Assembly: GCA_019057385.1 (NCBI GenBank) | Contig: JAHQJS010000006.1 | Span: 517,038-581,037, forward strand | Direction of reading: 5' to 3' | DNA from: Candidatus Borrarchaeum weybense | GTDB taxonomy: Archaea; Asgardarchaeota; Sifarchaeia; Borrarchaeales; Borrarchaeaceae | DNA: 64,000 nt | Made by a program: the position numbers and the translations under genes | Notes under the pieces: generated by a model | What the model saw: only the letters and a program-made list of their open reading frames with translations | Databases searched by the model: none | Told to the model about the DNA's origin: nothing | Shown here: one piece after another, positions 19,517-28,129 of the stretch | How positions within the stretch are numbered: position 1 is the first letter of the stretch | How the letters are laid out: each line of letters begins with the position of its first letter

Positions 19517-20056
19517 CTATTGTACGATCTTCTCAAGAATTTGATCTATTAGTTTTTGCGCAATTTTCGGGGAGAAAAGATGATAGATCAATGAAATAAC
19601 TTCGTCAATAGTTTGTTCTTTATTCGTAACAAGTTTATGAAAGGCTTTTAAGTATTTGTTTACGACGTATTCCCATACAATTACGTCTAGGTCATTGTAA
19701 AATGGAGCAAATGCCTTTATATCTCCAGTCCAATCTTCGAGGTCAGACTTATGTTTTCCAACAAAAATTTCTTTGATTTCGATTAGTATTTCCTTAATTT
19801 TCTGCTCGTCTTCTTCACGATCCACACTCACTGCAAATATTAGAGGATCGTCTGGCAAGCTTGTGTCCATTGCATAGACAAACTTCATATTCTTCATCAC
19901 AAGGCTTTCAACGCTTTCCGCACCTATCTCCTCTGCAAAAGACGATATTGCAGATAAAAAACCAGTAATAAGGGTCTCATCTACTTCGATAGATCCATAA
20001 TACCCATGAATCAGGCTTTCCCCTGTCTTTTTTAGTATATAGACGTTATGAATCAT
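19517..20056 (-). CDS. Longin/profilin-like small protein, copy 2
   Basis: 179 residues. The first about 85 residues are nearly identical to copy 1 (GYYGSIEVDETLITGFLSAI versus SYYGSIEVDESLITGFLSAI), while the C-terminal half has diverged. The leader GTCTGAGGAAGCGACTCACAG is shared as well, so the duplication included the regulatory region. It is probably a longin-like adaptor domain on the cytosolic side of membranes; this is inference. The two genes are separated by about 190 bp and appear to have separate transcription starts. Confidence 0.7.
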   Translation of the reverse strand: MIHNVYILKKTGESLIHGYYGSIEVDETLITGFLSAISSFAEEIGAESVESLVMKNMKFVYAMDTSLPDDPLIFAVSVDREEDEQKIKEILIEIKEIFVGKHKSDLEDWTGDIKAFAPFYNDLDVIVWEYVVNKYLKAFHKLVTNKEQTIDEVISLIYHLFSPKIAQKLIDQILEKIVQ

Positions 20057-20166
20057 CTGTGAGTCGCTTCCTCAGACCCCTCAAATTTATACTTTATAGT
20101 ATTTTACACATATAACTCTTTAGTTAATACTGTGTTCGGTCATATTTATAATTTCTCTGTGAGAAC

Positions 20167-20187
20167 TTCCCCCAACGTGTTGGGGGG
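20167..20187 (+). repeat. TnpB element left-end hairpin
   Basis: CCCCCAACGTGTTGGGGG is an imperfect palindrome about 115 bp before tnpB, placed and shaped like an IS200/IS605 left-end hairpin. Confidence 0.6.
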
Positions 20188-20303
20188 ATAAATTGCGTGT
20201 TTTGCTTGTTTCACTTTCATCGTAGTGTCCCCTAACTTTAAATAGGTTTTTGGGATAGTAACCCTAGTGACATGAATCTCAGGGGAACATAGGGATAAGT
20301 GTG

Positions 20304-21455
20304 ATGAAACGGACTTACCTATTTCGCTTGTATCCAACCATACAACAGACTACTACATTAATTCAATGGCTCACTACCTGTCGCATGTTATATAATAAGG
20401 GTTTGGCAGAGCGAAGAAATCAATGGGAAACTCATCAATACTCAGTTAACTATTGTGAGCAAGCCACTCAACTAACGGCTGCGAAACAGACTAACCATTT
20501 TTTGAAAGCGATTCACTCGCAAGTACTTCAAGACGTGCTGAGAAGACTGGATAAGACCTTCAAGAACTTCTTCAGGCGTATTAAGAAGGGTGAAAAAGTA
20601 GGATACCCACGCTTCAAAGGGAAAAACAGGTATGACTCCTTTACCTACCCTCAAAGCGGTTTTGTTCTTGAAAAGAAGAAACTTCGTCTCTCGAAAATCG
20701 GGGCTATTAACATCAAACTACACCGCTCGATACCAGCTGAAGGCGTGATCAAGACTTGTACCATTAAGCGAGATGTAGACCACTGGTATGCTTGTTTTTC
20801 GGTAGCACTTCCCGATCCCGAGTCGCAGAGGGAAATCCAGACAGCGATAGGGGTGGATGTCGGGTTGAAGAGTTTACTGACATTAAATAATGGGGGCACC
20901 ATAGCAAACCCCCGCTGGTTCAGAAACTCAGAGAAAAAATTAGCGAACGCACAACGAAGGAAAGATAGGAAAGTTATAGGTTCAAATAACCGTCACAAGC
21001 AGAACAAAAAGGTAGCACAACTACACAGGAAGATACGCCATCAGCGAAAGGATTTTCATCACAAGCTCAGTAGGAAACTGGTCGATAGCTATGACCTGAT
21101 CGTGTATGAAAACTTACAGATTACAAACATGGTAAAGAGCCATCATGTGGCCAAGTCGATTAGTGACGCCGGCTGGGGACAACTCATGTGTTTTACGGAG
21201 TACAAAGCGGAGGAAGCTGGTACTCTAGTAGAATATGTGAGTGCCTATAATACCACACAACTGTGCAGTAGTTGTGGGAAAGTTGTTCCGAAAACACTAG
21301 CAACACGTATCCACAGCTGTCCTTACTGCGGTCTTGATATAGCGAGAGACCATAACTCTGCAATCACAATTTTACACCGATCCCGCTATTATGGAGAATC
21401 ACAATCACAATTATCATCATCATCAGGGCAGGGACTGCCCGTAGAGCCTGTTTGA
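20304..21455 (+). CDS. tnpB: TnpB RNA-guided nuclease (IS200/IS605 OrfB)
   Basis: This is the RuvC nuclease of the OMEGA class, related to Cas12. With ATG at 20304 (a GTG one codon earlier is also in frame) it has 383 residues. RuvC residues are D185 in GVDVGLKSLL, E269 in IVYENLQI and D349 in ARDHNSA. The zinc finger is C321/C324 and C339/C342 (CSSCGK, CPYCG). All key positions are intact, so it is probably active. No TnpA gene accompanies it. The 3' end of the gene and the following 60 bp should encode the guide-RNA scaffold. Confidence 0.93.
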   Translation: MKRTYLFRLYPTIQQTTTLIQWLTTCRMLYNKGLAERRNQWETHQYSVNYCEQATQLTAAKQTNHFLKAIHSQVLQDVLRRLDKTFKNFFRRIKKGEKVGYPRFKGKNRYDSFTYPQSGFVLEKKKLRLSKIGAINIKLHRSIPAEGVIKTCTIKRDVDHWYACFSVALPDPESQREIQTAIGVDVGLKSLLTLNNGGTIANPRWFRNSEKKLANAQRRKDRKVIGSNNRHKQNKKVAQLHRKIRHQRKDFHHKLSRKLVDSYDLIVYENLQITNMVKSHHVAKSISDAGWGQLMCFTEYKAEEAGTLVEYVSAYNTTQLCSSCGKVVPKTLATRIHSCPYCGLDIARDHNSAITILHRSRYYGESQSQLSSSSGQGLPVEPV

Positions 21456-21536
21456 CATATCCCGTTGGGGAATGAATGATTCAGGAAGCCAGCCTACTTG
21501 TAGGATGGTAGTTCACTAAGTTACTTATTTTCGCAC
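21380..21536 (+). ncRNA. Predicted TnpB reRNA with right end and guide
   Basis: TnpB guide RNAs overlap the 3' end of tnpB and run through the right end into flanking DNA. The right-end hairpin is at about 21488-21509 and the tip GGTAGTTCAC ends at 21516. The tip is shared with copies at 35086, 38912, 24740 and 32189. The predicted guide is therefore the roughly 20 nt from 21517, TAAGTTACTTATTTTCGCAC. The 5' end is approximate. Confidence 0.6.
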
Positions 21537-21674
21537 GCTAATCTTCTATGGCATTATAAGATACTGATTTATTCTTTAACTTCTGTTTTAAAGACGTTTG
21601 AAGCATATGTAATCTAAATAGTCAATTAACTTCTTTCATATTAGATTCGTCGGCATGTCATATAATTGGAATGT

Positions 21675-22178
21675 TTAAAAATATCTTTTAAGCACGAAGC
21701 TAATATTTTCTTTGAAGAATTGTTTAAGTTGTTGTCTTGTTCTCAGCCCATGGGGAAACTCCTCAGTTAATGTGTCAACCAAATCGTCTTGTAACTTCTC
21801 TTTGATTTCTTCTGCTGATTGCATCCCTTTTTTTTCTTTCTTGGATGGTTTTTTCGTTAGTTCTTTCTTTAGTTCTCTATTTTCTTTTTCTACATCTCTC
21901 AGTTTTTTATTTTCGCTTTCAAGTTTCGCAATACGCTTTTTTAAATCCCCATTTTCGTCGCTAACTGTGGCTGATGCTTCAGAAGATCCTCTTCCCCAAA
22001 CAACAGCTATACGGCTGACGGTTTTTGATCCAAATTTATCAGGATTGTCTTTAAGCAATTTTCCAATTATTTTCTTAAGTTCTGGACGTGATTTCGTTTT
22101 TGTCAGTTTTAGCAATTCGGTATACGAGAAGGGTTCACCAGGATGCTCTTGTAAGATTTTTATAAGCAGTTCTTCCAC
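21675..22178 (-). CDS. Winged-helix-like coiled-coil protein of unknown role
   Basis: 167 residues. Residues 1-60 (HPGEPFSYTELLKLTKTKSR then ELKKIIGKLL) look like a small winged-helix domain, with VSRIAVVWG as the closing strand. Residues 75-115 are a charged coiled coil (KKRIAKLESENKKLRDVEKE). A C-terminal helical segment follows (LVDTLTEEFPHGLRTRQQLK). I do not recognise the family; a DNA-binding or dimeric regulatory protein is plausible. It stands alone between the TnpB element and the SDR gene. Confidence 0.65.
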   Translation of the reverse strand: MEELLIKILQEHPGEPFSYTELLKLTKTKSRPELKKIIGKLLKDNPDKFGSKTVSRIAVVWGRGSSEASATVSDENGDLKKRIAKLESENKKLRDVEKENRELKKELTKKPSKKEKKGMQSAEEIKEKLQDDLVDTLTEEFPHGLRTRQQLKQFFKENISFVLKRYF

Positions 22179-22365
22179 ATTTTCACCTTCTAATCTAATT
22201 CAATTTTGTCACTAAGTATTTGTGCTGTACTTTAGAATCTAGTTGTTTTATTTTTTTCTAGATTACACGAATCATGGAAATAATTTCATGGTCCAAATAT
22301 CTAAGTAGAGTCTTTGTGGATATGAATGAAGGAAAAAGAGTTGAGTATTGAAACAGAATCTAATT

Positions 22366-23403
22366 TCATTTGAGTTCGGATACCCAAGAGATGAAATTTT
22401 TCAGTCCTGTATGAAGATCTACCTTTGGAGACCAATTCAATATCGTTTTTGCCTTTGTAACGTTAGGACATCGTCTTTTTGGGTCACCTTCCGGTAATTT
22501 GCTAAATACGAACTCTGAGTCTGAGTTTGTTTGTTCCTTGACTATTTTGGCTAGCTGGAGGACTGTCATTTCCTTATCATTTCCAATGTTGAAAATTTCC
22601 CCAGAAGCACTATCTAAGATTGCAGCACGAAGAATACCTTCAACAGTATCTGTGGCATAACTAAAACTTCTCGTCTGAGCGCCGTCGCCGAAAACAGTAA
22701 TCGGGTCGCCAATTAAGGCTTGGTTAACAAATCGAGGAACAACACGCCCATATACTCCATCCGCACGTATTCTTGGACCGTATGTATTGAAAATACGTAC
22801 GATTCGCGTATTAATTCCATATTGACGTAGATACGCTGCCATAAAAGCCTCACCAGAACGTTTTCCTTCTTCATAACAACTTCTTATTCCGGTGCTAATG
22901 ACGCTTCCTGCGTAAGTCTCTGGTGTCGGCACAAACTGCGGGTCAGGATCTCCATACGTCTCCGAAGTCGAAGTAAACAGAATTTTTGCGTTAGACCGCT
23001 TAGCTAACTCAAGGGTGTTCATTGTCCCTATCGTATTTGTGCTTAAGATGGCAATAGGATATTTCTCAAATTCCATAGGTGCAGCGCGACTAGCAAGGTG
23101 AAGAATTACGTCAAATTGATCCTCAATTTCTAAAACAGATGCATCTACAATATCTTGTCTCATAAATGTGAATTGGTCTTCTTTTTGGTCAATTAAATCT
23201 TGAATATTTTCAAGTCTTCCACTTGAGAGATTATCAACACAAAATACTGTTGCACCCATTTCAATTAGAACATCACAAATGTAACTGCCAAGAAAGCCTG
23301 CGCCTCCTGATATAAGAACGCGAAGTCCTTTATAATCAATAGATGAATCTTTTAGCGAATTAATTATTGTTTTCACGTCTTTCTCTATCTGCACATTGTT
23401 CAC
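22366..23403 (-). CDS. Extended SDR, UDP-glucuronate decarboxylase (UDP-xylose synthase)-like
   Basis: NAD-dependent nucleotide-sugar enzyme of 345 residues. The Rossmann motif is SGGAGFLGSYICDVL, the acidic adenosine ligand lies in VDNLSSGR, and the catalytic Tyr-Lys pair is in RSCYEEGKR. Segments STSETYGDP and RIFNTYGPRI match UDP-xylose synthases especially well; dTDP-glucose dehydratase or epimerase activity cannot be excluded. It would supply sugars for glycoproteins or surface polysaccharide. Start: GTG at 23403, or GTG three codons later, closer to AGGTGA. No glycosyltransferase is adjacent. Confidence 0.82.
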   Translation of the reverse strand: MNNVQIEKDVKTIINSLKDSSIDYKGLRVLISGGAGFLGSYICDVLIEMGATVFCVDNLSSGRLENIQDLIDQKEDQFTFMRQDIVDASVLEIEDQFDVILHLASRAAPMEFEKYPIAILSTNTIGTMNTLELAKRSNAKILFTSTSETYGDPDPQFVPTPETYAGSVISTGIRSCYEEGKRSGEAFMAAYLRQYGINTRIVRIFNTYGPRIRADGVYGRVVPRFVNQALIGDPITVFGDGAQTRSFSYATDTVEGILRAAILDSASGEIFNIGNDKEMTVLQLAKIVKEQTNSDSEFVFSKLPEGDPKRRCPNVTKAKTILNWSPKVDLHTGLKNFISWVSELK

Positions 23404-23580
23404 CTATAGCTAATTATGATTAGATTGAAACCCCTGTTGATTAAATATAGAGATATCGATACCTGTAAAACTGAGTCTTATGAATTTTGCTGTTTCATAA
23501 TCTCACCAAATAAATAACAGCATTATTCCAACACAATCTTCATTTTTTTTCTTTTTCATTTTTTATACGATTTAAAGTTA

Positions 23581-23940
23581 TCAATCTGTCTTCCAAAGTT
23601 TCTCAAGTTCTTCAATGGCTTTCGCAGCTTGTGTTGTAGCCTTTGAAATTGCTGTTGAAATGAATTCTACTGCCTCTTCCGCTTTACCCACCACAAACGC
23701 TTTTTCAGCACTACTAATTAATTCTGTGATAGCCATGATATAGTCTGTCTTATTCACGTTTGATAAGAGTGTGATTTCACTTATTAACGCCTCTAAAAAC
23801 CAGTTTATTACCTCTTTACCATCAATATTTTTAATTGGAAGACTTTTATACCTTAAAAGAACATTGGATGCAATAATAAGCAGAGATTTGATTCTATCAC
23901 CGATGCTATAGTCAATTATGTTCTCTTTGATTCTGACCAT
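23581..23940 (-). CDS. Small helical protein, unknown
   Basis: 119 residues, predicted mostly helical (VINWFLEALISEITLLSNVN, then AEEAVEFISTAISKATTQAA). No motif, signal peptide or membrane segment. Divergent from the gene at 24054 across about 113 bp. I do not recognise a family. Coding status rests on codon pattern and a clean ATG. Confidence 0.5.
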   Translation of the reverse strand: MVRIKENIIDYSIGDRIKSLLIIASNVLLRYKSLPIKNIDGKEVINWFLEALISEITLLSNVNKTDYIMAITELISSAEKAFVVGKAEEAVEFISTAISKATTQAAKAIEELEKLWKTD

Positions 23941-24053
23941 GATTTTTCAACTCTTGATTCAATACTTATGTAGATGAGATAGTTGTCGGTTATCTTTATA
24001 TTTCCACTTATGTACAAGAAATAACGAATTCTAGTAGATGGTGATAAACCTCA

Positions 24054-24506
24054 ATGACTAAAGAAGCAGGTGAGATAATCAAAGATATTAAGAAACGCTA
24101 CGATGAGGATAAAGACGATTGGAGCATACTTGGTGGCAAAGACTCAAAAGGACATTATGATACGTTTATAGCACAACCTCCCCGCCTTTGGCAGATAAAA
24201 TCCGAACCTATCAACCCCTTTCAGGCTATTGGTCTAGGTGTCGGCCCTACACGTAATATTGATGAGGAGATTCAACGCGCTGTAATGAAACTAGGCAAAC
24301 CTATTAATTTTCATGCACTTTTCCCGCAACCTAAGGATGACAGCGCTATTTTCGTGAGAGGTATTGAAAGGTTTTCAACTACTGCGACAAATCGGTTGAA
24401 GAAAGAGTATGATAATAAACAAAACAAAGTGGACTCTAAATTAACTAAAGAACTTGAAGAACTGGTTAATAAGAAATACCCTTCCCGTAAGACAATGTAT
24501 CTTTGA
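24054..24506 (+). CDS. Hypothetical protein, 150 aa
   Basis: A soluble, charged protein with a lysine-rich helical C-terminus (about 110-145) and a distinctive middle with QPPRLWQIKSEPINPF, IGLGVGPTR and INFHALFPQP. No family recognised. ATG follows GGTGATAAACCTCA. The downstream 200 bp is a noncoding TnpB-derived element. Confidence 0.55.
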   Translation: MTKEAGEIIKDIKKRYDEDKDDWSILGGKDSKGHYDTFIAQPPRLWQIKSEPINPFQAIGLGVGPTRNIDEEIQRAVMKLGKPINFHALFPQPKDDSAIFVRGIERFSTTATNRLKKEYDNKQNKVDSKLTKELEELVNKKYPSRKTMYL

Positions 24507-24538
24507 GATACACAGATTTTAAGGTTATTTACTTACAA

Positions 24539-24740
24539 GTAGCTAAGCAAGAAAGCACCACAGCTTCAGCGTGGTGATGAATTGCGTTAGGTTAATATAG
24601 TTTGTTATCAATAGAGGTTTTAGTACCTACGGGGCGTAGGTATGTTAAGCCTGTGGAGATAAGACCTCCGTAACCCGTCAAGGGGATCGAGTCTGTCGTA
24701 GAAGCAGAAAGCCTCGAGGCTTTAGCACGAGGTAACTCAC
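24539..24740 (+). mobile_element. Noncoding TnpB-derived element A (reRNA-scaffold-like)
   Basis: A noncoding element of about 200 bp whose right half matches, in inverted orientation, the copy at 32189-32310, including GGAGATAAGACCTCCGTAAC and GGGGATCGAGTCTGTCGTAG. The right tip GGTAACTCAC is the TnpB type. One frame still reads VKPVEIRPP, like the end of TnpB proteins, so it derives from a tnpB 3' end and its guide-RNA scaffold. The left part shares GTAGCTAAGCAAGAAAGCAC with copy B but lacks copy B's left hairpin. Stem-loops such as CCTACGGGGCGTAGG are kept. The tip contains the stop codon of the convergent gene at 24737. Confidence 0.75.
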
Positions 24741-25366
24741 TGTAATTTCAGTTCATTATCAAAAGCAACAAAAACATCCTTTTGAAGTTCAATTAAATCT
24801 ATGCTTTCAAGGAGTCTTTTTGCCAAACTTTTGAACTCTTTAACTTTTTCATCCACTTCAGGTGATTCTTGCTGATTTGCAAGTTCCAGTAGCGTAGTGA
24901 TACCTAGTTTTTGAAAACGATTATTATATCTTCCTGCCTCAATGAGTCTGAAATCAACTAGTTGTTCTAAAGGTAACGCAACAGGTATTTTAATATCTAG
25001 AAGTTTGCTCGCAGCAACATATGCATGTTTATCCAAGTTATGCCATTCGTCAACTAAAATAGCATAATCACCATTAATTTTTATTGTAGCGAATTTATTG
25101 CGTGCAGCAGGCAGTATAGTCATCTTAAAATGTGAGCACTCACAAGCATAGCGCAAATATAATGTTCCTTTATAATGTTCCTTTGCAACCCATACGAGGT
25201 ACCCTAAACTGGTTTCGCTTTCAATAAGAGCTCTAGAAAGATTTTCTGAGTATTTTGTAACGCTTATCATCCTCCGGGTTGCAATATCTTTCCATCGTTT
25301 ATAGTCAATATAAACTTTAGAATACGGTATCATAACCCAGTTTTTTCTGGGAATTTTCCCATCCAA
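24737..25366 (-). CDS. Hypothetical protein whose stop codon lies in element A
   Basis: 209 residues, unknown. It includes CECSHF and YAILVDEWHNLDKHAYVAAS and ends with a helical tail. A strand-rich middle and helical ends suggest a two-domain soluble protein. The stop TGA falls inside the tip of the mobile element (24731-24740), so the original C-terminus may have been longer. ATG at 25366; no strong ribosome site is evident. Confidence 0.6.
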   Translation of the reverse strand: MDGKIPRKNWVMIPYSKVYIDYKRWKDIATRRMISVTKYSENLSRALIESETSLGYLVWVAKEHYKGTLYLRYACECSHFKMTILPAARNKFATIKINGDYAILVDEWHNLDKHAYVAASKLLDIKIPVALPLEQLVDFRLIEAGRYNNRFQKLGITTLLELANQQESPEVDEKVKEFKSLAKRLLESIDLIELQKDVFVAFDNELKLQ

Positions 25367-25813
25367 CTACGATCCACACGCCCTGCAATTCAGTTTTACC
25401 AGTTCATTCCTTTTCATTAAGGCGCCATTTTGAAAAAATCATAAATTCAAAATTTTTCTATAACTGTTGGTTATATATATAACTTATAAACGGACTTTAT
25501 ATACCATTACTCCAGCGATCCATACTAAGTTTTTTCTACGGAAACTTAAAATCATGGTGGGGATTCTTAGCAAAAAATCAACAGTTTGTAGACATTTAGT
25601 TAAAAGTGGGTGGTTCTTATTACAAAACCAATAATTGAAGTCCAAAATGTAGTTGCTTCTGGCGAATTCGATCAAAAAATTGACCTTCTACATATAGCAG
25701 CATCATTAGACAGAGCGGAGTACAATCCTGAGAGCTTCCCAGGCTTAGTCCTGCGAGTTTCAGACCCCAAGGCGGTCTTTCTGCTTTTTAGCACAGGCAA
25801 ACTCGTCTGCACA

Positions 25814-25843
25814 TTTAGGAGCCATCAGTTCTTAAAGCAGAAT
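25814..25843 (+). other. TBP insertion 1 (30 nt, in frame)
   Basis: Lies between VCT and GGKSKED of the first TBP repeat. It begins TTTAG and ends TAAAGCAGAAT, as insertion 3 does. Confidence 0.65.
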
Positions 25844-26020
25844 GGAGGTAAAAGTAAGGAAGACGTCTATGCGGCAATAGAAACGCTTGTAAAACAACTG
25901 AGAAGTATTGATATTAATGTAAATAGCCCTCCGAAGGTAAAAATCCAGAATATGGTCGCATCTGTTACCCTTGATTTCAGCATAAATTTAGAAACGATAG
26001 CACTGACTCTGGAGAACAGT

Positions 26021-26054
26021 CTATACCTTAAGAGACATTATTCTTCCTCTTAGG
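26021..26054 (+). other. TBP insertion 2 (34 nt, shifts frame)
   Basis: Lies between TLENS and EADEPEQF of the second repeat; 37 nt from 26018 is an equally good boundary. It is unlike the other two and is absent from the matching place in repeat one. Confidence 0.6.
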
Positions 26055-26153
26055 GAGGCAGATGAGCCAGAGCAGTTTCCAGGACTCATTTACAGGATGG
26101 CAGTGCCAAAGGTTGTTATCCTCATTTTTGGATCTGGAAAACTCGTCTGTACA

Positions 26154-26184
26154 TTTAGTAGGTGTATTGCTCCTAAAGCAGAAT
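26154..26184 (+). other. TBP insertion 3 (31 nt, shifts frame)
   Basis: Lies between VCT and GAKSEEQ of the second repeat, the same place as insertion 1 in the first. Ends are shared with insertion 1 (TTTAG... and ...TAAAGCAGAAT). Confidence 0.65.
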
Positions 26185-26411
26185 GGAGCTAAAAGTGAGG
26201 AACAAATACACGAAGCCGTGGATATTCTTGTAAAAGAATTAAAGGAAATCGGAGCAACAGAAGAACCTAAATAGGAATTATTTAACACATTATTTCTTTT
26301 TTTTTATTTTCATTGCCTTACATTTTCATATACGCAAAATGGATAGATTAACTCCCCTTATTTCTTGTTTGAATTCAAAACCCTGTATTTTTGCATTTTT
26401 TTAGAGTTTTA

Positions 26412-27266
26412 TTAAGTGCGTTCAATTTTGTTTCCACAGTTAGGGCACCACAAAGAATCGAGAGGGATTTTTATACCGCAATGTGGACAGAACATAGAAC
26501 TCATTGGCTCTTCTAGAGGAATCTTTATTGGCATTTGTGTGTCTTGATTTTCCATCAGTTCATTTATTTGAAATTCTATAAACATTTGCTCCTCTTTGTA
26601 TTGTTCGTACAATTTTGAAAATTCTTCAGCGCCAATAGTTCCTTGATCAAATTTCGATTCCAATTTCTTCAAAATGTCTTCGATAACTTGTTTTCTTTTA
26701 ATTAGACCGTCAACAGATTCAACTTCTTCTTCTTCTTGTACTTTTTCTATGAAGTCTACTGATGTTGTATCTCTTATAAAACAAAATTCTGCAGGTTGCA
26801 AACGTGATATCGCTAATGGGATCTTGCTTTTTTCAAGCTGAACAACAATCATGTCTCCAGGCGACACAGGTATCCCCATCAATTTTCGCTTCAGGATTTG
26901 CTTAAAATCATCTGACCGCAGTGGAAGTGCTGTTAAACGGAATGATATACTCTGGGCAGGTATTGGGCGCACTCGCCTTACTGAAACATACTCTCCTACG
27001 GAAACTCCACAATTCTTTCGAATAAATCTGTCCATACGAATTAAATCTTTAGCTGTTTCTGATAAGAATAAGGGTCGTACAATTGCGGCAGTTACCTTCC
27101 TTCCGTATAGCCCTACAATACCTCCTGAACTTTTAATTCCTAAGATCTTTAAGATATCATCATTGATCCGGACCTTAAACTTTCCAACATCTTGTGGATA
27201 AGCCTCTTTAACTTTGAGCTCAACAGATCTTGCATTTTTTTTATTTCCCATTTGATCTACGCTCAT
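26412..27266 (-). CDS. Cdc48-N-domain protein with coiled coil and C-terminal zinc ribbon, no AAA domain
   Basis: 284 residues. Residues 15-112 look like the Cdc48/VAT N-terminal double-psi barrel (VELKVKEAYPQDVGKFKVRI, then GIVGLYGRKVTAAIV and VSVRRVRPIPAQSI). Residues 118-170 look like the second N subdomain (KLMGIPVSPGDMIVVQ). A helical region spans about 185-240. The zinc ribbon has C260/C263 and C274/C277 (CPHCG, CPNCG). There is no Walker motif, so it cannot be the ATPase itself. It may be a substrate or cofactor adaptor for a Cdc48/VAT-type unfoldase; this is inference. ATG at 27266, or six residues later. Confidence 0.75.
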   Translation of the reverse strand: MSVDQMGNKKNARSVELKVKEAYPQDVGKFKVRINDDILKILGIKSSGGIVGLYGRKVTAAIVRPLFLSETAKDLIRMDRFIRKNCGVSVGEYVSVRRVRPIPAQSISFRLTALPLRSDDFKQILKRKLMGIPVSPGDMIVVQLEKSKIPLAISRLQPAEFCFIRDTTSVDFIEKVQEEEEVESVDGLIKRKQVIEDILKKLESKFDQGTIGAEEFSKLYEQYKEEQMFIEFQINELMENQDTQMPIKIPLEEPMSSMFCPHCGIKIPLDSLWCPNCGNKIERT

Positions 27267-27501
27267 TTTTTTAATTCAAATCTCTAGAATCAGTGAATTG
27301 AGCAACGAATTTCTTTACAATGCTTTTGAATTGTTTATTTTCTCGTTCTGCCAAGAGCTTTAACTTAATTACTGGGCTATGTTTTTTTATTTTAGCATAT
27401 AAAAAATGGAACTAGGGTTTATATTGGTTAAGAATCTTAAAGAGAAACGTACACTCTTGCTTATTGGGATCCATACATCAACAAAAGGAGGAAAAAAATC
27501 T

Positions 27502-28116
27502 ATGATGGATGCCGTTAATGTAAAGGTCTTTGTTAGTGATGAGACTAAATGCCCATTTTGTCCTGATGCTATTAGTTTAGTCAACCTAGACACTAAAAAC
27601 TTATCCAATGAACTCAAGATAAATCTTGAAGTCATCAATCTCGATCAAAATCCTGAACTCACTGAAAAATACAATATATCTGGTGTACCAACGATTCTAA
27701 TTGGAGATAACATCAAGTATGTGGGCTTGCCTGTAGGATTGGAACGGCGTGTTTTCACAAATACTCTAAAACTGGTAGCAGGAGGAGGAAAAGGGACAAG
27801 AGTAACACAAGAACAGAAAACAAAACTAACGGGGATAAAAAACCCAGCTACTGTCAAAGTAATAACGACTTCAAGTTGCCCGTATTGTCCCAAGGTGGTG
27901 TTTATGAGCAACACGCTTGCGGTTGCTTCTGATGGAAAGGTAACCTCAGAAATTGTTAATAGTACGGAACTGCCAGAACTTGCAGCAAAATATCGTGTGA
28001 CTGCAGTACCTACAACAGTTATTAATGAAAAGGTACGATTTCAAGGAGTACCTCAATTAGACGCGTTTATCGAGGAACTTACCCGGAAACCTCCTGTCCT
28101 TAGTTATTACATCTAG
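27502..28116 (+). CDS. Protein disulfide oxidoreductase (glutaredoxin/thioredoxin-like, two CxxC)
   Basis: 204 residues with two thioredoxin-fold units, each with a redox motif: DETKCPFCPDA and TSSCPYCPKVV. Each is followed by a cis-proline segment (SGVPTI, TAVPTT). This is the archaeal/thermophile PDO architecture, acting in cytosolic disulfide exchange. The ATG at 27502 is chosen because AAGGAGGAAAAA precedes it by about 10 bases; the frame is open up to 27406 but that part is not protein-like. A small gene follows four bases after the stop, probably co-transcribed. Confidence 0.85.
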   Translation: MMDAVNVKVFVSDETKCPFCPDAISLVNLDTKNLSNELKINLEVINLDQNPELTEKYNISGVPTILIGDNIKYVGLPVGLERRVFTNTLKLVAGGGKGTRVTQEQKTKLTGIKNPATVKVITTSSCPYCPKVVFMSNTLAVASDGKVTSEIVNSTELPELAAKYRVTAVPTTVINEKVRFQGVPQLDAFIEELTRKPPVLSYYI

Positions 28117-28129
28117 GTAGGTGAAAAGA

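Larger units (their letters stand above)
25610..26274 (+). pseudogene. tbp: TATA-binding protein gene interrupted by three 30-34 nt insertions
   Basis: Two direct TBP repeats are clear: IIEVQNVVASGEFDQKIDLL, YNPESFPGLVLR, FSTGKLVCT and GGKSKEDV in the first; [41 protein letters not shown] and [12 protein letters not shown] in the second. The second repeat is spread over three frames because of extra bases at 26021-26054 (34) and 26154-26184 (31). A 30-base insertion at 25814-25843 keeps the frame. Removing all three leaves 570 bases, exactly 190 codons including the stop, a normal archaeal TBP length. As DNA it has a stop at 26051-26053, so it is called broken unless the segments are removed or bypassed. 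A functional tbp may exist elsewhere. Confidence 0.8.

Noticed and set aside
26018..26054. GT...AG spliceosomal-type intron in the TBP gene
   Set aside because: A GT-AG segment of 35 nt can be drawn with a pyrimidine run before AG, but removing it does not restore the frame; 34 or 37 nt does.
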